From assembly GCA_031409955.1 (NCBI GenBank), contig JANNYF010000346.1, forward strand, positions 4,383 through 68,382: a DNA stretch of 64,000 nucleotides, in the 5' to 3' direction. Source of the DNA: JAFDVL01 sp031409955. GTDB taxonomy: Bacteria; Acidobacteriota; Blastocatellia; RBC074. Made by a program: the position numbers and the translations under genes. The notes under the pieces are model-generated. The model did no database searches and was not told the origin of the DNA. It worked only from the letters and a program-made list of their open reading frames with translations. Shown here piece after piece: positions 39,993 through 49,093 of this stretch (within the stretch, counting starts at the first letter, position 1; each line of letters starts with the position of its first letter).

Positions 39993-41189
39993 ATGAATAC
40001 TGATGCACCTGTAATTCCCGCTTTGACTCCACCCCGCAGAATCCTGCTTGGCCCCGGCCCATCGCCCGTTGATGATCGTGTGTTGCGCGCGATGGCGGCT
40101 CCGTTGGTCGGGCATCTTGATCCGCTGTTCATTCGCACGATGGACGAAATCCAAACGATGCTGCGCTATGTCTTCGAGACGAACAATCGCTTGACGATTC
40201 CTGTGTCCGGCACGGGCAGCGCGGGGATGGAAGCGACTGTTGCTAACTTGCTCGAACCGGGCGATGAGATTGTGCTGTGCATCAACGGCTATTTTGGCGA
40301 ACGGATGCACGATATGGTCACGCGGCTGGGCGCGAAACCGATTCGCGTCGAATGCGAATGGGGCGGCCCGGTAGACATCGAAAAAACGCGTGAAGCTTGG
40401 CGCAACTCAAATGCGCAGGTGTTGTTTGCTGTGCAGGCCGAAACGTCTACGGGCGTGTTGCAGGACATCGCGCCGTTGGCTGAAATTGTCAAAGAACGCG
40501 ATGGCTATTTGATTATTGATGCAGTGACCAGTTTAGGTGCGCACGCTGTCGGCGTTGACCGCAATCACATTGATGCTTGTTATTCCGGCACGCAAAAAGC
40601 CTTGTCATGTCCGCCCGGCTTATCGCCTGTGACGTTCAGTGATCGCGCGGTAGCGAAAATCAAAGCGCGCAAAACCAAAGTCAGCAGTTGGTATCTCGAC
40701 ACCAGTTTGCTGACGGCGTATTGGGACAGTCCCGCCGGAACGCCGCGCACGTATCATCACACCGCGCCGATTACGATGAACTATGCGCTGCACGAAGGGT
40801 TGCGCATCGTCGCTGAAGAGGGCTTGCCCGCGCGTGCTGCTCGTCACGAACGCAATCATCGGGCGTTGGTCGCGGGTGTCGAAGCGATGGGGATGGGGAT
40901 GCACGTTGCGCCGGAACATCGGTTGTGGACGCTCAATGCGGTCAGCATTCCCGATGGCGTTGACGATGCCAAAGTCCGCGCCCGCTTGCTGAATGAATTC
41001 GACATCGAAGTCGGCGGCGGACTCGGCGTATTGAAAGGCAAAATTCTCCGCGTGGGGCTGATGGGGTCGGGCAGCACAGAAAACAATGTGTTGCTGCTGC
41101 TCGCGGCGCTGGAGAAATGTTTGAAGGCGGAAGGTTTTATGCCGAAAGATTCAGGCGTGAGCGCGGCGGCAGATTTTTATGCCGGGTAA
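39993..41189 (+). CDS. Class V aminotransferase (alanine/serine-glyoxylate or -pyruvate type)
   Basis: A 398-residue PLP-dependent, fold type I enzyme. PPRRILLGPGPSPVDDRVLRAM and VSGTGSAGMEATVANLLEPGDEIVL are typical for the AGXT/SPT group. HAVGVDRNHIDACYSGTQKALSCPPGLSPVTFS contains the Schiff-base Lys (about 200). The end has EVGGGLGVLKGKILRVGLMGSG. It may transfer the amino group from alanine or serine to glyoxylate; the exact substrates are not determinable. It stands as a single gene, followed by a palindrome. Confidence 0.9.
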   Translation: MNTDAPVIPALTPPRRILLGPGPSPVDDRVLRAMAAPLVGHLDPLFIRTMDEIQTMLRYVFETNNRLTIPVSGTGSAGMEATVANLLEPGDEIVLCINGYFGERMHDMVTRLGAKPIRVECEWGGPVDIEKTREAWRNSNAQVLFAVQAETSTGVLQDIAPLAEIVKERDGYLIIDAVTSLGAHAVGVDRNHIDACYSGTQKALSCPPGLSPVTFSDRAVAKIKARKTKVSSWYLDTSLLTAYWDSPAGTPRTYHHTAPITMNYALHEGLRIVAEEGLPARAARHERNHRALVAGVEAMGMGMHVAPEHRLWTLNAVSIPDGVDDAKVRARLLNEFDIEVGGGLGVLKGKILRVGLMGSGSTENNVLLLLAALEKCLKAEGFMPKDSGVSAAADFYAG

Positions 41190-41190
41190 A

Positions 41191-41289
41191 TAAAGTAATA
41201 GACCGCGGATGACGCGGATTAGGCGGATTTTCGCCGATCTGATCCGCGTTGACCCGTTTCATCCGCTTCATCTGCGGTCTATTGCTTTA
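41191..41289. repeat. Intergenic palindrome after the aminotransferase gene
   Basis: Arms 41191-41218 and 41261-41289 (taaagtaatagaccgcggat...) are inverted copies, the outer 16 bp with one mismatch. It may double as a transcription terminator for the aminotransferase, though no T-tract follows. It is about 120 bp upstream of the rpsO ATG. Confidence 0.62.
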
Positions 41290-41411
41290 TCGAAAACGAA
41301 ATGACCCTGAGCGATTGAACCGCGTGCTTTACACCTCTCCTGTGCATGTGGTACTTTCGCGCCTTCTTCGCACGCAGGTTAAGTAAATATTGATTCTTTT
41401 GAGGAGTAAGA

Positions 41412-41681
41412 ATGGGATTAGCAAGAGAAGCCAAAGCAGGCATTGTCGAAAGTTATCGCAAGCACGACACTGACACCGGTTCGCCGGAAGTTCAGGTCGC
41501 GTTGCTCACCACGCGCATCAACGAATTGATGCTTCATTTCAAGACGCACAAGAAAGATAATCACTCGCGGCGCGGGTTGCTGAAAATGGTCAGCGAACGG
41601 CGTAGCATGTTGGATTATCTCAAGCGCAAAGACATCGCGCGGTATCACCAGGTCATTGAGCGACTTGGTTTGCGCAAGTAG
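41412..41681 (+). CDS. rpsO: 30S ribosomal protein S15
   Basis: An 89-residue ribosomal protein that binds 16S rRNA at the central-domain three-way junction. The four-helix sequence is complete: GIVESYRKHDTDTGSPEVQVALLTTRINELMLHFKTHKKDNHSRRGLLKMVSERR and LDYLKRKDIARYHQVIERLGLRK. The ribosome-binding site GAGGAG lies upstream of the ATG. It is followed by a terminator and then pnp, the rpsO-pnp order conserved in most bacteria. Confidence 0.98.
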   Translation: MGLAREAKAGIVESYRKHDTDTGSPEVQVALLTTRINELMLHFKTHKKDNHSRRGLLKMVSERRSMLDYLKRKDIARYHQVIERLGLRK

Positions 41682-41691
41682 AATTTTTTGA

Positions 41692-41727
41692 GGCGGCGGA
41701 GTCACGAGCTTCGTCGCCTTTTGTTTT
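41692..41727 (+). terminator. Rho-independent terminator of rpsO
   Basis: GGCGGCGGAG (41692-41701) pairs with CTTCGTCGCC (41709-41718), 10 bp including two G-U pairs, loop TCACGAG, followed by TTTTGTTTT. It separates rpsO from pnp. The next 280 bp (to about 42008) hold no gene I can support. Confidence 0.8.
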
Positions 41728-42008
41728 GGCCGAACGTGACGGCCTGTCTTGCCAGCTCTCCATCAGCCGAAGCAAAAGGCCAGCCCCCGGCGAGCGCAAA
41801 GACGGTGAACGGCTCCACGTATTATCTGGCAAGGATTATCTGGAAGAACAACCTCCCGCATATTTCTCCCATACCATTTCCCGCCTAGATAGCTTGACGC
41901 CTGCCAATGTCATCCACTGTTTGGTCTGCAATGGAACAATCCTGTTCCCTTTCCCTGATTTTTTTCTTTCTGAGCTGCTTGATGTGTGAGCGGCTTTTGT
42001 TGTTTGAA

Positions 42009-42076
42009 TTAGCGATTGACCAGCAGCTTTTAGCTCGGAATGCACTTCCTGCTAACCGCTCATAGCTAATCGCTAA
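42009..42076 (+). promoter_or_regulatory. Possible hairpin in the pnp 5' leader
   Basis: TTAGCGATT (42009-42017) and AATCGCTAA (42068-42076) are perfect inverted copies, with an inner AGCAG/CTGCT pair. The stem would end about 22 nt before the pnp ATG. In Escherichia coli a pnp leader hairpin is the site of RNase III/PNPase autocontrol; a similar role here is only an inference. Confidence 0.45.
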
Positions 42077-42098
42077 CGTTGTTGTGGAGGAGATTATT

Positions 42099-44210
42099 AT
42101 GTTTTTGAAGCAAAGTGTAAATTTAGGCGATTCTGAGATTTCGATTGAAACCGGGCGCATCGCCAAACAGGCGGACGGCGCGGTGCTGATTCAGCAAGGC
42201 GATACCATTGTGTTGGTGACGGCTGTGTCGGCGCGACAGGCAAAAGAGGGGCAGAGCTTTTTTCCCCTGACGGTGGATTATCGGGAATACGGCTATGCTG
42301 CCGGACGCATTCCGGGCGGCTATTTCAAACGCGAAGGACGTCCTTCGGAAAAAGAAATTCTGACCTGTCGGTTGACAGATCGCCCGCTGCGCCCGCTGTT
42401 CCCAGAAGGCTATTTGCACGAAACGCAAATCATCTCGCTGGTGATTTCAGCGGACGAAAATCACGATCCCGATGTGCTGGCGATTACGGGCGCTTCGGCG
42501 GCGTTGTACCTATCCGACATCCCGTTTCACACCCCGATTGCGGGCGTGCGCGTCGGCTTGGTGGAAGACAAATACGTGGTCAATCCGACGTATGAGCAAC
42601 TGCGCAATTCCCAATTGAACTTGATCGTGGCGGGCAGTGAAGACGCGATTGTGATGGTCGAAGCCAGCGCGAAAGAAGTCAGCGAGCAGGTGATGCTGGA
42701 AGCCCTGCTCTTCGGACACGGCGAAATCCGTAAGCTGGTCGCGTTGCAAAAAGCGATGTTTGAAACGCTCGGCACGACCAAACGCGAATACACGTCGCCC
42801 ACGATCAACGAAGAAATGCTCAAGGAGATTGAGGAGAAATTCGGCGCGACGTTGCGCGAAGCCATCAATGTCGAAAACAAGTCGAAGATTGCCAGCTATG
42901 CGGCGATTGATGACCTGAAAAAAGAGGTCAAAGAAAGCTATCCTGAAGAAGAGCCAGCCAAACGCGCCGAAGCGAAAGAGCTGTTTGACGTCCTGAAAGA
43001 GCGCATCTTCCGCGATGACATTTTGAATAACAAACGTCGTCCCGATGGTCGTCGCTTCTCAGAAATTCGTCCGATCAGCATTGAAGCCGGTTGGATTCCG
43101 CGCACGCACGGTTCGGCGCTGTTCACGCGCGGCGAAACGCAGGCGATTGTCACCGCCACGCTCGGTACTTCGCAAGACGTGCAATACGTGGACAGTTTGG
43201 AGACAGGCGAACTCAAACGCCGCTTCATGCTGAATTACAATTTCCCGCCGTTTTCGGTCGGCGAAACGGGACGCACCGGCTCACCCGGTCGCCGCGAAAT
43301 CGGGCACGGCGTACTCGCCTATCGTGCGATTGCTGCGGTCATGCCGGACGAAACCGAATTCCCCTACGTCATTCGTATTGTGTCGGACATTACGGAATCG
43401 AACGGTTCATCTTCGATGGCGACGGTCTGCGGCGGCATCATTGCAATGATGGACGCGGGCGTGCCGATCAAAGCGCCAGTCGCAGGCGTAGCGATGGGCT
43501 TGGTCAAGGAAGACAAGAAGTTTGCGATCCTGACCGACATTGCTGGTGCTGAAGATCACTACGGCGATATGGACTTCAAAGTCGCAGGCACGCGCACCGG
43601 CATCACGGCGTTGCAGATGGACATCAAGATCACGGGCTTGAATACCCAGATCATGTCCGAAGCGTTGGAGCAGGCGCGCAAAGGTCGCATGTTCATCCTC
43701 GACAAAATGGATGAAGTGCTGGCCGCACCGCGCGGGGACATCAGTCAATATGCACCGCGTATCCTCACGATTCAGATTCCGGTGGACAAGATTCGTGACG
43801 TCATTGGACCAGGTGGCAAAATCATCAAATCCATCGTCGAACGCACCGGCGCGAAGATTGATGTCGCCGACAGTGGGCTTATTTCGATTGCGACAGCGAA
43901 TGGCGAGGCTGGCGAAATGGCGTTGCAGATCATTCGTGATTTGACCGCCGAAGCGGAAATCGGCAAAACCTATCTCGGCACAGTCAATCGCATCGTAGAC
44001 TTCGGTGCGTTCGTCGAAATCTTCCCCGGCACGGATGGCTTGCTGCACGTTTCCGAAATCGCCGATTATCGCGTGCGTGACGTGCGCGACGAATTGCACG
44101 AAGGCCAGCAATTGATGGTCAAGTGCATCGGCCTTGAAGGCAACAAAATCCGTCTCAGCCGCAAGGCGATTTTGATGGAAGAAAAGAAAGCCAAAGGCAG
44201 CGGAGAGTAA
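42099..44210 (+). CDS. pnp: Polynucleotide phosphorylase
   Basis: A 703-residue 3'-5' exoribonuclease, phosphorolytic and degradosome-associated. Domains in order are: RNase PH-like 1 (GDSEISIETGRIAKQADGAVLIQQGD; REGRPSEKEILTCRLTDRPLRPLFPEGY), a helical linker, RNase PH-like 2 (RRPDGRRFSEIRPISIEAGW; GSALFTRGETQAIVTATLG; FPPFSVGETGRTGSPGRREIGHG; ISESNGSSSMATVCGG with DITESNGSS), KH (IPVDKIRDVIGPGGKIIKSIVERTGAKIDV, about 570-630) and S1 (VNRIVDFGAFVEIFPGTDGLLHVSEIA). The ATG at 42099 has GGAGGAG just upstream; the GTG at 42084 is part of that site. Confidence 0.97.
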   Translation: MFLKQSVNLGDSEISIETGRIAKQADGAVLIQQGDTIVLVTAVSARQAKEGQSFFPLTVDYREYGYAAGRIPGGYFKREGRPSEKEILTCRLTDRPLRPLFPEGYLHETQIISLVISADENHDPDVLAITGASAALYLSDIPFHTPIAGVRVGLVEDKYVVNPTYEQLRNSQLNLIVAGSEDAIVMVEASAKEVSEQVMLEALLFGHGEIRKLVALQKAMFETLGTTKREYTSPTINEEMLKEIEEKFGATLREAINVENKSKIASYAAIDDLKKEVKESYPEEEPAKRAEAKELFDVLKERIFRDDILNNKRRPDGRRFSEIRPISIEAGWIPRTHGSALFTRGETQAIVTATLGTSQDVQYVDSLETGELKRRFMLNYNFPPFSVGETGRTGSPGRREIGHGVLAYRAIAAVMPDETEFPYVIRIVSDITESNGSSSMATVCGGIIAMMDAGVPIKAPVAGVAMGLVKEDKKFAILTDIAGAEDHYGDMDFKVAGTRTGITALQMDIKITGLNTQIMSEALEQARKGRMFILDKMDEVLAAPRGDISQYAPRILTIQIPVDKIRDVIGPGGKIIKSIVERTGAKIDVADSGLISIATANGEAGEMALQIIRDLTAEAEIGKTYLGTVNRIVDFGAFVEIFPGTDGLLHVSEIADYRVRDVRDELHEGQQLMVKCIGLEGNKIRLSRKAILMEEKKAKGSGE

Positions 44211-44214
44211 ACAA

Positions 44215-44326
44215 GGCAAAAGGCAAATCTCAAAAGGCAAAAGCGGGATTCGGAAGAAAGTTTTTATAAAAAGTAAGTGCCGCCCTTTTGCCGCCAGTTG
44301 CGACTGTTTGAGATTTGCCTTTTGCC
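44215..44326. repeat. Intergenic palindrome with perfect 20-bp arms
   Basis: ggcaaaaggcaaatctcaaa at 44215-44234 is a perfect inverted copy of 44307-44326. A half-copy of the same sequence (ttttgccttttgcctttt) lies at about 60113-60130, so it is a dispersed repeat in this genome. The A/T-rich stem can also work as a terminator of pnp. Confidence 0.7.
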
Positions 44327-44349
44327 TTTTGATTTCACCAGGTATCGTT

Positions 44350-45414
44350 ATGAAAGCCCCATTAATTCTTCTTCTCGTTGTTTGTGCTATTGCGGTCAGC
44401 CTCTTTTTGGCTACCAATCCGCAAGCCCAAACTCAAACCACCCAAGCGCTCACCGACCCACGCGAAAAGCATCTCAAAAACGTCAGACAACTCACGAACG
44501 AAGGTGAAAACGCGGAAGCGTACTTTTCGCCTGATGGCAAGAAGTTGATCTTTCAGCGCACGACCAAACGCGATGGCTGCGATCAAATCTTTGCGATGAA
44601 TCTTGATGGCTCAGATATGAAGATGCTGTCGAACGGCGAAGGCAAAACGACGTGCGCGTACTTCACGCCGGACAAAAAGCACATCGTCTACGCTTCGACG
44701 TTCAAGGCCTCGCCTGTGTGTCCGCCGCCGCCGGATTATTCGCGCGGCTACGTATGGTCTTTATTTACGGGCTTCGATATTTTCCAGGCGGATTTGGATG
44801 GCAAGAACGCTAAGCCGTTGACGACCACCGACCGCTACGATGCCGAAGCGACGATTCGCAAAGATGGCACGATTGCCTTCACCAGCCTGCGCGACGGTGA
44901 TCTCGATATTTACACGATGGACAAGAACGGCAAGAACGTCAAAAAGCTGACGACTGAAGTAGGCTATGATGGCGGCCCGTTCTGGAGCCGGGACGGCAAA
45001 CAGATTGTCTACCGCGCGTTTCATCCGCAGACGGATAAAGAAAAAGAAGATTATCTCGGCTTGCTCAAAGACAATTTGATTCGCCCGACGAAGCTTGACC
45101 TGTGGGTGATGAATGCGGATGGCTCCCACAAGCGCCGCGTCACGAACATCAACAAAGCCACCTTTGCGCCGTACTTTTTCCCCGATGGGAAACGCATCAT
45201 TTTCTCGTCGAATATGGATGATGCGCGTGGTCGCAACTTTGAGTTGTATGCCGTGAATGTGGATGGTTCTAGTTTGGAGCGCCTCACGTACAACGATCAA
45301 TTCGACGGCTTCCCCATGTTTTCCCCTGATGGCAAGAAGATCGTGTTCTGCTCCAATCGCAACGCTGCGAAACAAGGCGACACGAACGTCTTCATTGCCG
45401 ATTGGCAGCCCTAA
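44350..45414 (+). CDS. Exported TolB-like WD40/PD40 beta-propeller protein
   Basis: A 354-residue protein with a signal peptide (LILLLVVCAIAVSLFLATNPQAQ). Repeated PD40 blades contain the SPDGKKLIFQ motif: AYFSPDGKKLIFQRT, IFAMNLDGSDMKML, YFTPDKKHIVYAS, GPFWSRDGKQIVYRA, LWVMNADGSHKRRV, YFFPDGKRIIFSS, MFSPDGKKIVFCSNR. This is a TolB-type propeller acting in the periplasm or at the outer membrane, without the TolB N-terminal domain. The specific partner is unknown. The start at 44350 gives the signal peptide; an in-frame upstream codon lies within the palindrome. Confidence 0.87.
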   Translation: MKAPLILLLVVCAIAVSLFLATNPQAQTQTTQALTDPREKHLKNVRQLTNEGENAEAYFSPDGKKLIFQRTTKRDGCDQIFAMNLDGSDMKMLSNGEGKTTCAYFTPDKKHIVYASTFKASPVCPPPPDYSRGYVWSLFTGFDIFQADLDGKNAKPLTTTDRYDAEATIRKDGTIAFTSLRDGDLDIYTMDKNGKNVKKLTTEVGYDGGPFWSRDGKQIVYRAFHPQTDKEKEDYLGLLKDNLIRPTKLDLWVMNADGSHKRRVTNINKATFAPYFFPDGKRIIFSSNMDDARGRNFELYAVNVDGSSLERLTYNDQFDGFPMFSPDGKKIVFCSNRNAAKQGDTNVFIADWQP

Positions 45415-45421
45415 GTCTTGC

Positions 45422-45494
45422 GTCTCTTGAGTCCATAGAGTCTGTAGCGTCAGAAACGCATCCTGACGCTACAGACTCTATGGACTCAAGAGAC
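45422..45494. terminator. Perfect 32-bp inverted repeat hairpin
   Basis: 45422-45453 and 45463-45494 are exactly complementary over 32 bp (gtctcttgagtccatagagt...), with a 9-nt loop, and TTTATAG follows. It sits 7 nt after the propeller gene and most likely terminates it, but a perfect stem this long is unusual and suggests a recent or mobile palindrome. Confidence 0.65.
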
Positions 45495-45656
45495 TTTATA
45501 GACTCTCTCCCTCACATCCCGCGTGCTTTTCTGACAAAACCTTGTATAATGCGCGGCGTTCCATATCCAGTATCGGCAACATTTTAGCAATCGCCGTTCG
45601 ATTCCCCCTCGGACATTTGTCTTGCTTAAGACTGCGACCGGAAGGACGAAAGACGC

Positions 45657-47915
45657 ATGGATGCTTATTCTCTGGCGGGCGTGGCAGCACAGCCCGACCG
45701 AACACTTTTTGAAGAACCGCAGATCGTGCAGGCGCTGGAAGGTCTGACGGATGGGTTTTCGACATTTGACGAGACTTGGCGGTTTACCTTTGTCAGTCCG
45801 AAATGCAAACAGCTCTTTGGCCTGACCGATGACGTCCTCGGAAAAAACCTGTGGGAAGACTTTCCGCTGCTTGTCGCAACCAAATTTTATGAAGAAGCCC
45901 AGCGTGCTTTAACCGAACAAAAAACCGTGGTATTCGAAGAACGTTGTCCCTACACGAATCTTTGGATTGAGTCTCGTATCCAGCCTTGTCACAACGGCGC
46001 GACCATTTATTATCAGGATATTTCCGAACGCCTACAGGCCAGAGACGAACAATCTCGGTTGGTATCCATCCTCGAAGCCACGACCGATTTCGTCAGCATC
46101 TTTGACACCAAAGGCAAACCTCCGTTCATCAATCGCGCCGGGCGACAAATGCTAGGCATTGGCGCAGACGAAGATCTTTCGCAAATCAATCTTCTACTTC
46201 ATCCGATTTGGGCGAGCGATTTTGTCTTGCGCGAAGGCATTCCGCTAGCGATGCGTGATGGCGTGTGGAAAGGGGAAACGGCGTTGCTCACGCGGGCTGG
46301 TCATGAAATCCCTGTCTCACAGGTGTTGATCGCGCACAAAAGCATAAGCGGTGAAGTCGAATTCATCTCGACCATTGCGCGCGACATCAACGAGAACAAG
46401 CGAGCCGAAGCCGTGCTGCGCGAACAGGCCGCCATGTTGGATCAAGCGCCTGATGCCATTGTGATTTGTGACCTCAATCGGGCGATCAGGTTTTGGTACA
46501 AAGGCGCAGAACGAATCTATGGTTGGACGGCGGAAGAAGCGCGCGGGAAAATCATTGGTGATTTGCTGAAGCCGGAAGATAGCCGCGGGAAGCTGGATGA
46601 ATTGATGGCCGAGCTTTTCAACGCCGGAGAATGGCGCGGCGAATTGCGGTTTCGCACCAAGGCCGGACGCGAGATCATCAACGATTGCCATTGGACGTTG
46701 GTGCGCGATGACGAGGGGCACAATCAATCCATCTTAGTCATTCACACCGACATCACGGAAAAGAAAAAGCTCGAAGAACAATTCCTGCGCGCGCAGCGGA
46801 TGGAAAGCATCGGTACGTTAGCCGGTGGCGTCGCGCACGATCTCAACAACGTGCTGTCGCCGATCTTACTGGCGACGCGGATTTTGAATCTGAAGTTTAC
46901 GGATGAAGACTCCCAAAAAATACTGGACACCTTGCGGCGCAGTGCCGAACGCGGCGCTGACCTCGTGCGGCAAGTTCTGACCTACGCGCGCGGCACCGAT
47001 GGCGAGCGCGTGTTGTTGCAACCGCGCCACCTGATTCACGAAGTTGTCCGAATGTTGCAAGACACGTTGCCCAAATCCATTGCCGTGAAACAGCAACTGC
47101 CCACGCAGTTATGGGCGATCAGCGGCGACACCACCCAGCTTTATCAGGTTGTGATGAACCTCTGCGTCAATGCCCGCGATGCGATGTCGGAAGGCGGCAT
47201 CTTGAGTATCAGTGCCGAAAATACAAGTCTTGATGCGGGTGTCGTTAAATCCAATCTGGATGCCATTCCCGGTGATTTTGTTGTCATCACTGTGGCCGAC
47301 ACCGGCATGGGCATCCCGTCCGAAATCCGCAGCAAAATCTTCGAGCCGTTTTTCACGACCAAGATTGCCGGACAAGGTTCCGGGCTGGGATTGGCAACGG
47401 TGTTGGGCATCGTCAGAAGCCATCAGGGTTTCATTGACTTTGAATCTGAAGTCGGGCGTGGCACAAATTTCAAAGTCTATTTGCCAGCTCTCAAAAACAA
47501 AGTGGCGCCGGAGATGGAACGCGAAGCCAAAGAATTGCCGCATGGGCAAGGCGAAACGATTTTGATTGTGGACGATGAAGTCGAGATATTGAAGATGACC
47601 AGCGAAACGCTCGCCGCCTACGGTTATCAAACCTTGATGGCGAACGGCGGCGACGACGCGGTGCAGCAATGTCGCCAAACCCCAATTGATTTGGCTTTAG
47701 TGGATATGATGATGCCGCGGATGGACGGCATCACAACGATTCAGGAACTCAAAAAACTCAGCCCCACACTTAAAATCATTACGACCAGTGGGCTGGCCGA
47801 CAGTCGCAAACTGGCCGAAGCTACGGCGCTCGGGGCCAGTGCTTTTCTCGACAAACCCTGCCCGCCCGGCAAGATGATTCAAACCATCGCCTCGGTTCTG
47901 CGCTCCAAATCGTAA
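45657..47915 (+). CDS. Multi-PAS hybrid histidine kinase with C-terminal receiver
   Basis: A 752-residue cytoplasmic sensor with no membrane helix. Three PAS domains are visible (about 25-125: VQALEGLTDGFSTFDETWRFTFVSPKC; about 135-250: ILEATTDFVSIFDTKGKPPFINRAG; about 260-375: MLDQAPDAIVICDLNRAIRFWYKGAERIYGW). A HisKA follows with RMESIGTLAGGVAHDLNNVLSPI (His about 394), then HATPase (LYQVVMNLCVNARDAM, DTGMGIPSEIRSKIFEPFFTTK, GSGLGLATVLGIV). The receiver domain (about 630-750) has ILIVDDE, LVDMMMPRMDG (Asp about 682) and FLDKP. No separate output gene is adjacent, so signalling goes to a distant regulator. The signal is unknown. Confidence 0.92.
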   Translation: MDAYSLAGVAAQPDRTLFEEPQIVQALEGLTDGFSTFDETWRFTFVSPKCKQLFGLTDDVLGKNLWEDFPLLVATKFYEEAQRALTEQKTVVFEERCPYTNLWIESRIQPCHNGATIYYQDISERLQARDEQSRLVSILEATTDFVSIFDTKGKPPFINRAGRQMLGIGADEDLSQINLLLHPIWASDFVLREGIPLAMRDGVWKGETALLTRAGHEIPVSQVLIAHKSISGEVEFISTIARDINENKRAEAVLREQAAMLDQAPDAIVICDLNRAIRFWYKGAERIYGWTAEEARGKIIGDLLKPEDSRGKLDELMAELFNAGEWRGELRFRTKAGREIINDCHWTLVRDDEGHNQSILVIHTDITEKKKLEEQFLRAQRMESIGTLAGGVAHDLNNVLSPILLATRILNLKFTDEDSQKILDTLRRSAERGADLVRQVLTYARGTDGERVLLQPRHLIHEVVRMLQDTLPKSIAVKQQLPTQLWAISGDTTQLYQVVMNLCVNARDAMSEGGILSISAENTSLDAGVVKSNLDAIPGDFVVITVADTGMGIPSEIRSKIFEPFFTTKIAGQGSGLGLATVLGIVRSHQGFIDFESEVGRGTNFKVYLPALKNKVAPEMEREAKELPHGQGETILIVDDEVEILKMTSETLAAYGYQTLMANGGDDAVQQCRQTPIDLALVDMMMPRMDGITTIQELKKLSPTLKIITTSGLADSRKLAEATALGASAFLDKPCPPGKMIQTIASVLRSKS

Positions 47916-48001
47916 GCGGTGTGATCTGCTCTCCCTAATTCGCCTGAATTCGTGTACATTCGTCGCTCAACTTTTCATCCATCAATTCGAGGAGTCCGTT
48001 T

Positions 48002-49093
48002 ATGACTGAGAGAATCTATAACTTCAGCGCAGGCCCTGCCGTTTTGCCGCTGCCTGTGTTGGAAGAAGCCCAACGCAATTTGTTAGCCTTGCCTGGTGTT
48101 GGTATGTCGGTGCTGGAAGTCAGCCATCGCTCACCTGCCTTCGAGGAAGTGATGCATTCTGCCGAAGCCGATTTGCGCGCGTTGCTGAACATCCCGGCGC
48201 ATTACAAAGTGCTGTTTTTACAGGGCGGCGCAAGCCTGCAATTCACGATGGTGCCGATGAACCTGTTGCCAAAAGACAGTAGCGCCGATTACATCCTGAC
48301 CGGTAGTTGGGGACAAGGTGCCATCAAAGAAGCGCGTAAAATTGGCACCGTGCGCGAAGCCGGCACCACCGCCGAAGGCAATTTCACCCGCGTGCCGTCG
48401 CAGGATGAATTGATCCTTGATCCGCATGCCGCGTATGCCCACTTCACGTCCAACGAAACAATCTTTGGCGTGGAATTTCCAAGCGAACCCGAAGTCGGTG
48501 ACGTCCCGCTGATCTGCGATATGTCCTCTCACTTCATCAGCAAACCTGTAGATGTCAGCAAGTACGGCTTGATTTATGCGGGCGCACAAAAGAACGCTGG
48601 CCCTGCTGGGGCGACGATTGTGATTGTGCGCGATGACGTGTTGGAGCGTGTGCCGAAAGGCTTGCCCGCGATGCTGGATTATCGCAACCTCGCCGAGAAA
48701 GAATCCATGTACAACACGCCACCGTGCTTTGCGATTTACATTTGCGGTCTGGTGTTCAAATGGTTGCGCAATGACATCGGCGGCCTCGAAAAAATCCAAG
48801 CGGTCAATCAGGCCAAAGCTAAGATTTTGTACGACGCGATTGACGCTTCAGATGGTTATTATCGCGGTCACGCCGAACCGAATTGCCGTAGCCTGATGAA
48901 TGTCACGTTTCGTTTGCCGAGCGAAGAGTTGGAAAAGAAGTTTGCCAAAGAAGCGACCGCCGCAGGTTTGGACGGGCTGAAAGGCCATCGTTCGGTGGGA
49001 GGCCTGCGGGCTTCAATTTACAACGCATTCCCGCAAGCAGGCGTCGTGGCGCTCGTGGATTTCATGAAAGATTTCACTGAGAAAAATGGCTAG
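48002..49093 (+). CDS. serC: Phosphoserine aminotransferase
   Basis: A 363-residue PLP enzyme converting 3-phosphohydroxypyruvate and glutamate to O-phosphoserine (serine synthesis) and acting also in pyridoxal phosphate synthesis. Features are IYNFSAGPAVLPLPVLEEAQ, SVLEVSHRSPAFEEV, VLFLQGGASLQFTMVPMNLL, LICDMSSHFISKPVDVSKYGLIYAGAQKNAGPAG (Schiff-base Lys about 198) and GLKGHRSVGGLRASIYNAFP. A GAGGAG ribosome-binding site precedes the ATG. Its 3' end overlaps the convergent glycosyltransferase gene by 4 nt. Confidence 0.97.
   Translation: MTERIYNFSAGPAVLPLPVLEEAQRNLLALPGVGMSVLEVSHRSPAFEEVMHSAEADLRALLNIPAHYKVLFLQGGASLQFTMVPMNLLPKDSSADYILTGSWGQGAIKEARKIGTVREAGTTAEGNFTRVPSQDELILDPHAAYAHFTSNETIFGVEFPSEPEVGDVPLICDMSSHFISKPVDVSKYGLIYAGAQKNAGPAGATIVIVRDDVLERVPKGLPAMLDYRNLAEKESMYNTPPCFAIYICGLVFKWLRNDIGGLEKIQAVNQAKAKILYDAIDASDGYYRGHAEPNCRSLMNVTFRLPSEELEKKFAKEATAAGLDGLKGHRSVGGLRASIYNAFPQAGVVALVDFMKDFTEKNG

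Noticed and set aside
43407..44417. 336-codon minus-strand frame opposite pnp
   Set aside because: Shadow of the highly conserved pnp gene.
45422..45494. Repeat considered as CRISPR
   Set aside because: It is one inverted pair with no spacers or direct-repeat array. No CRISPR array or cas gene was seen anywhere in the window.
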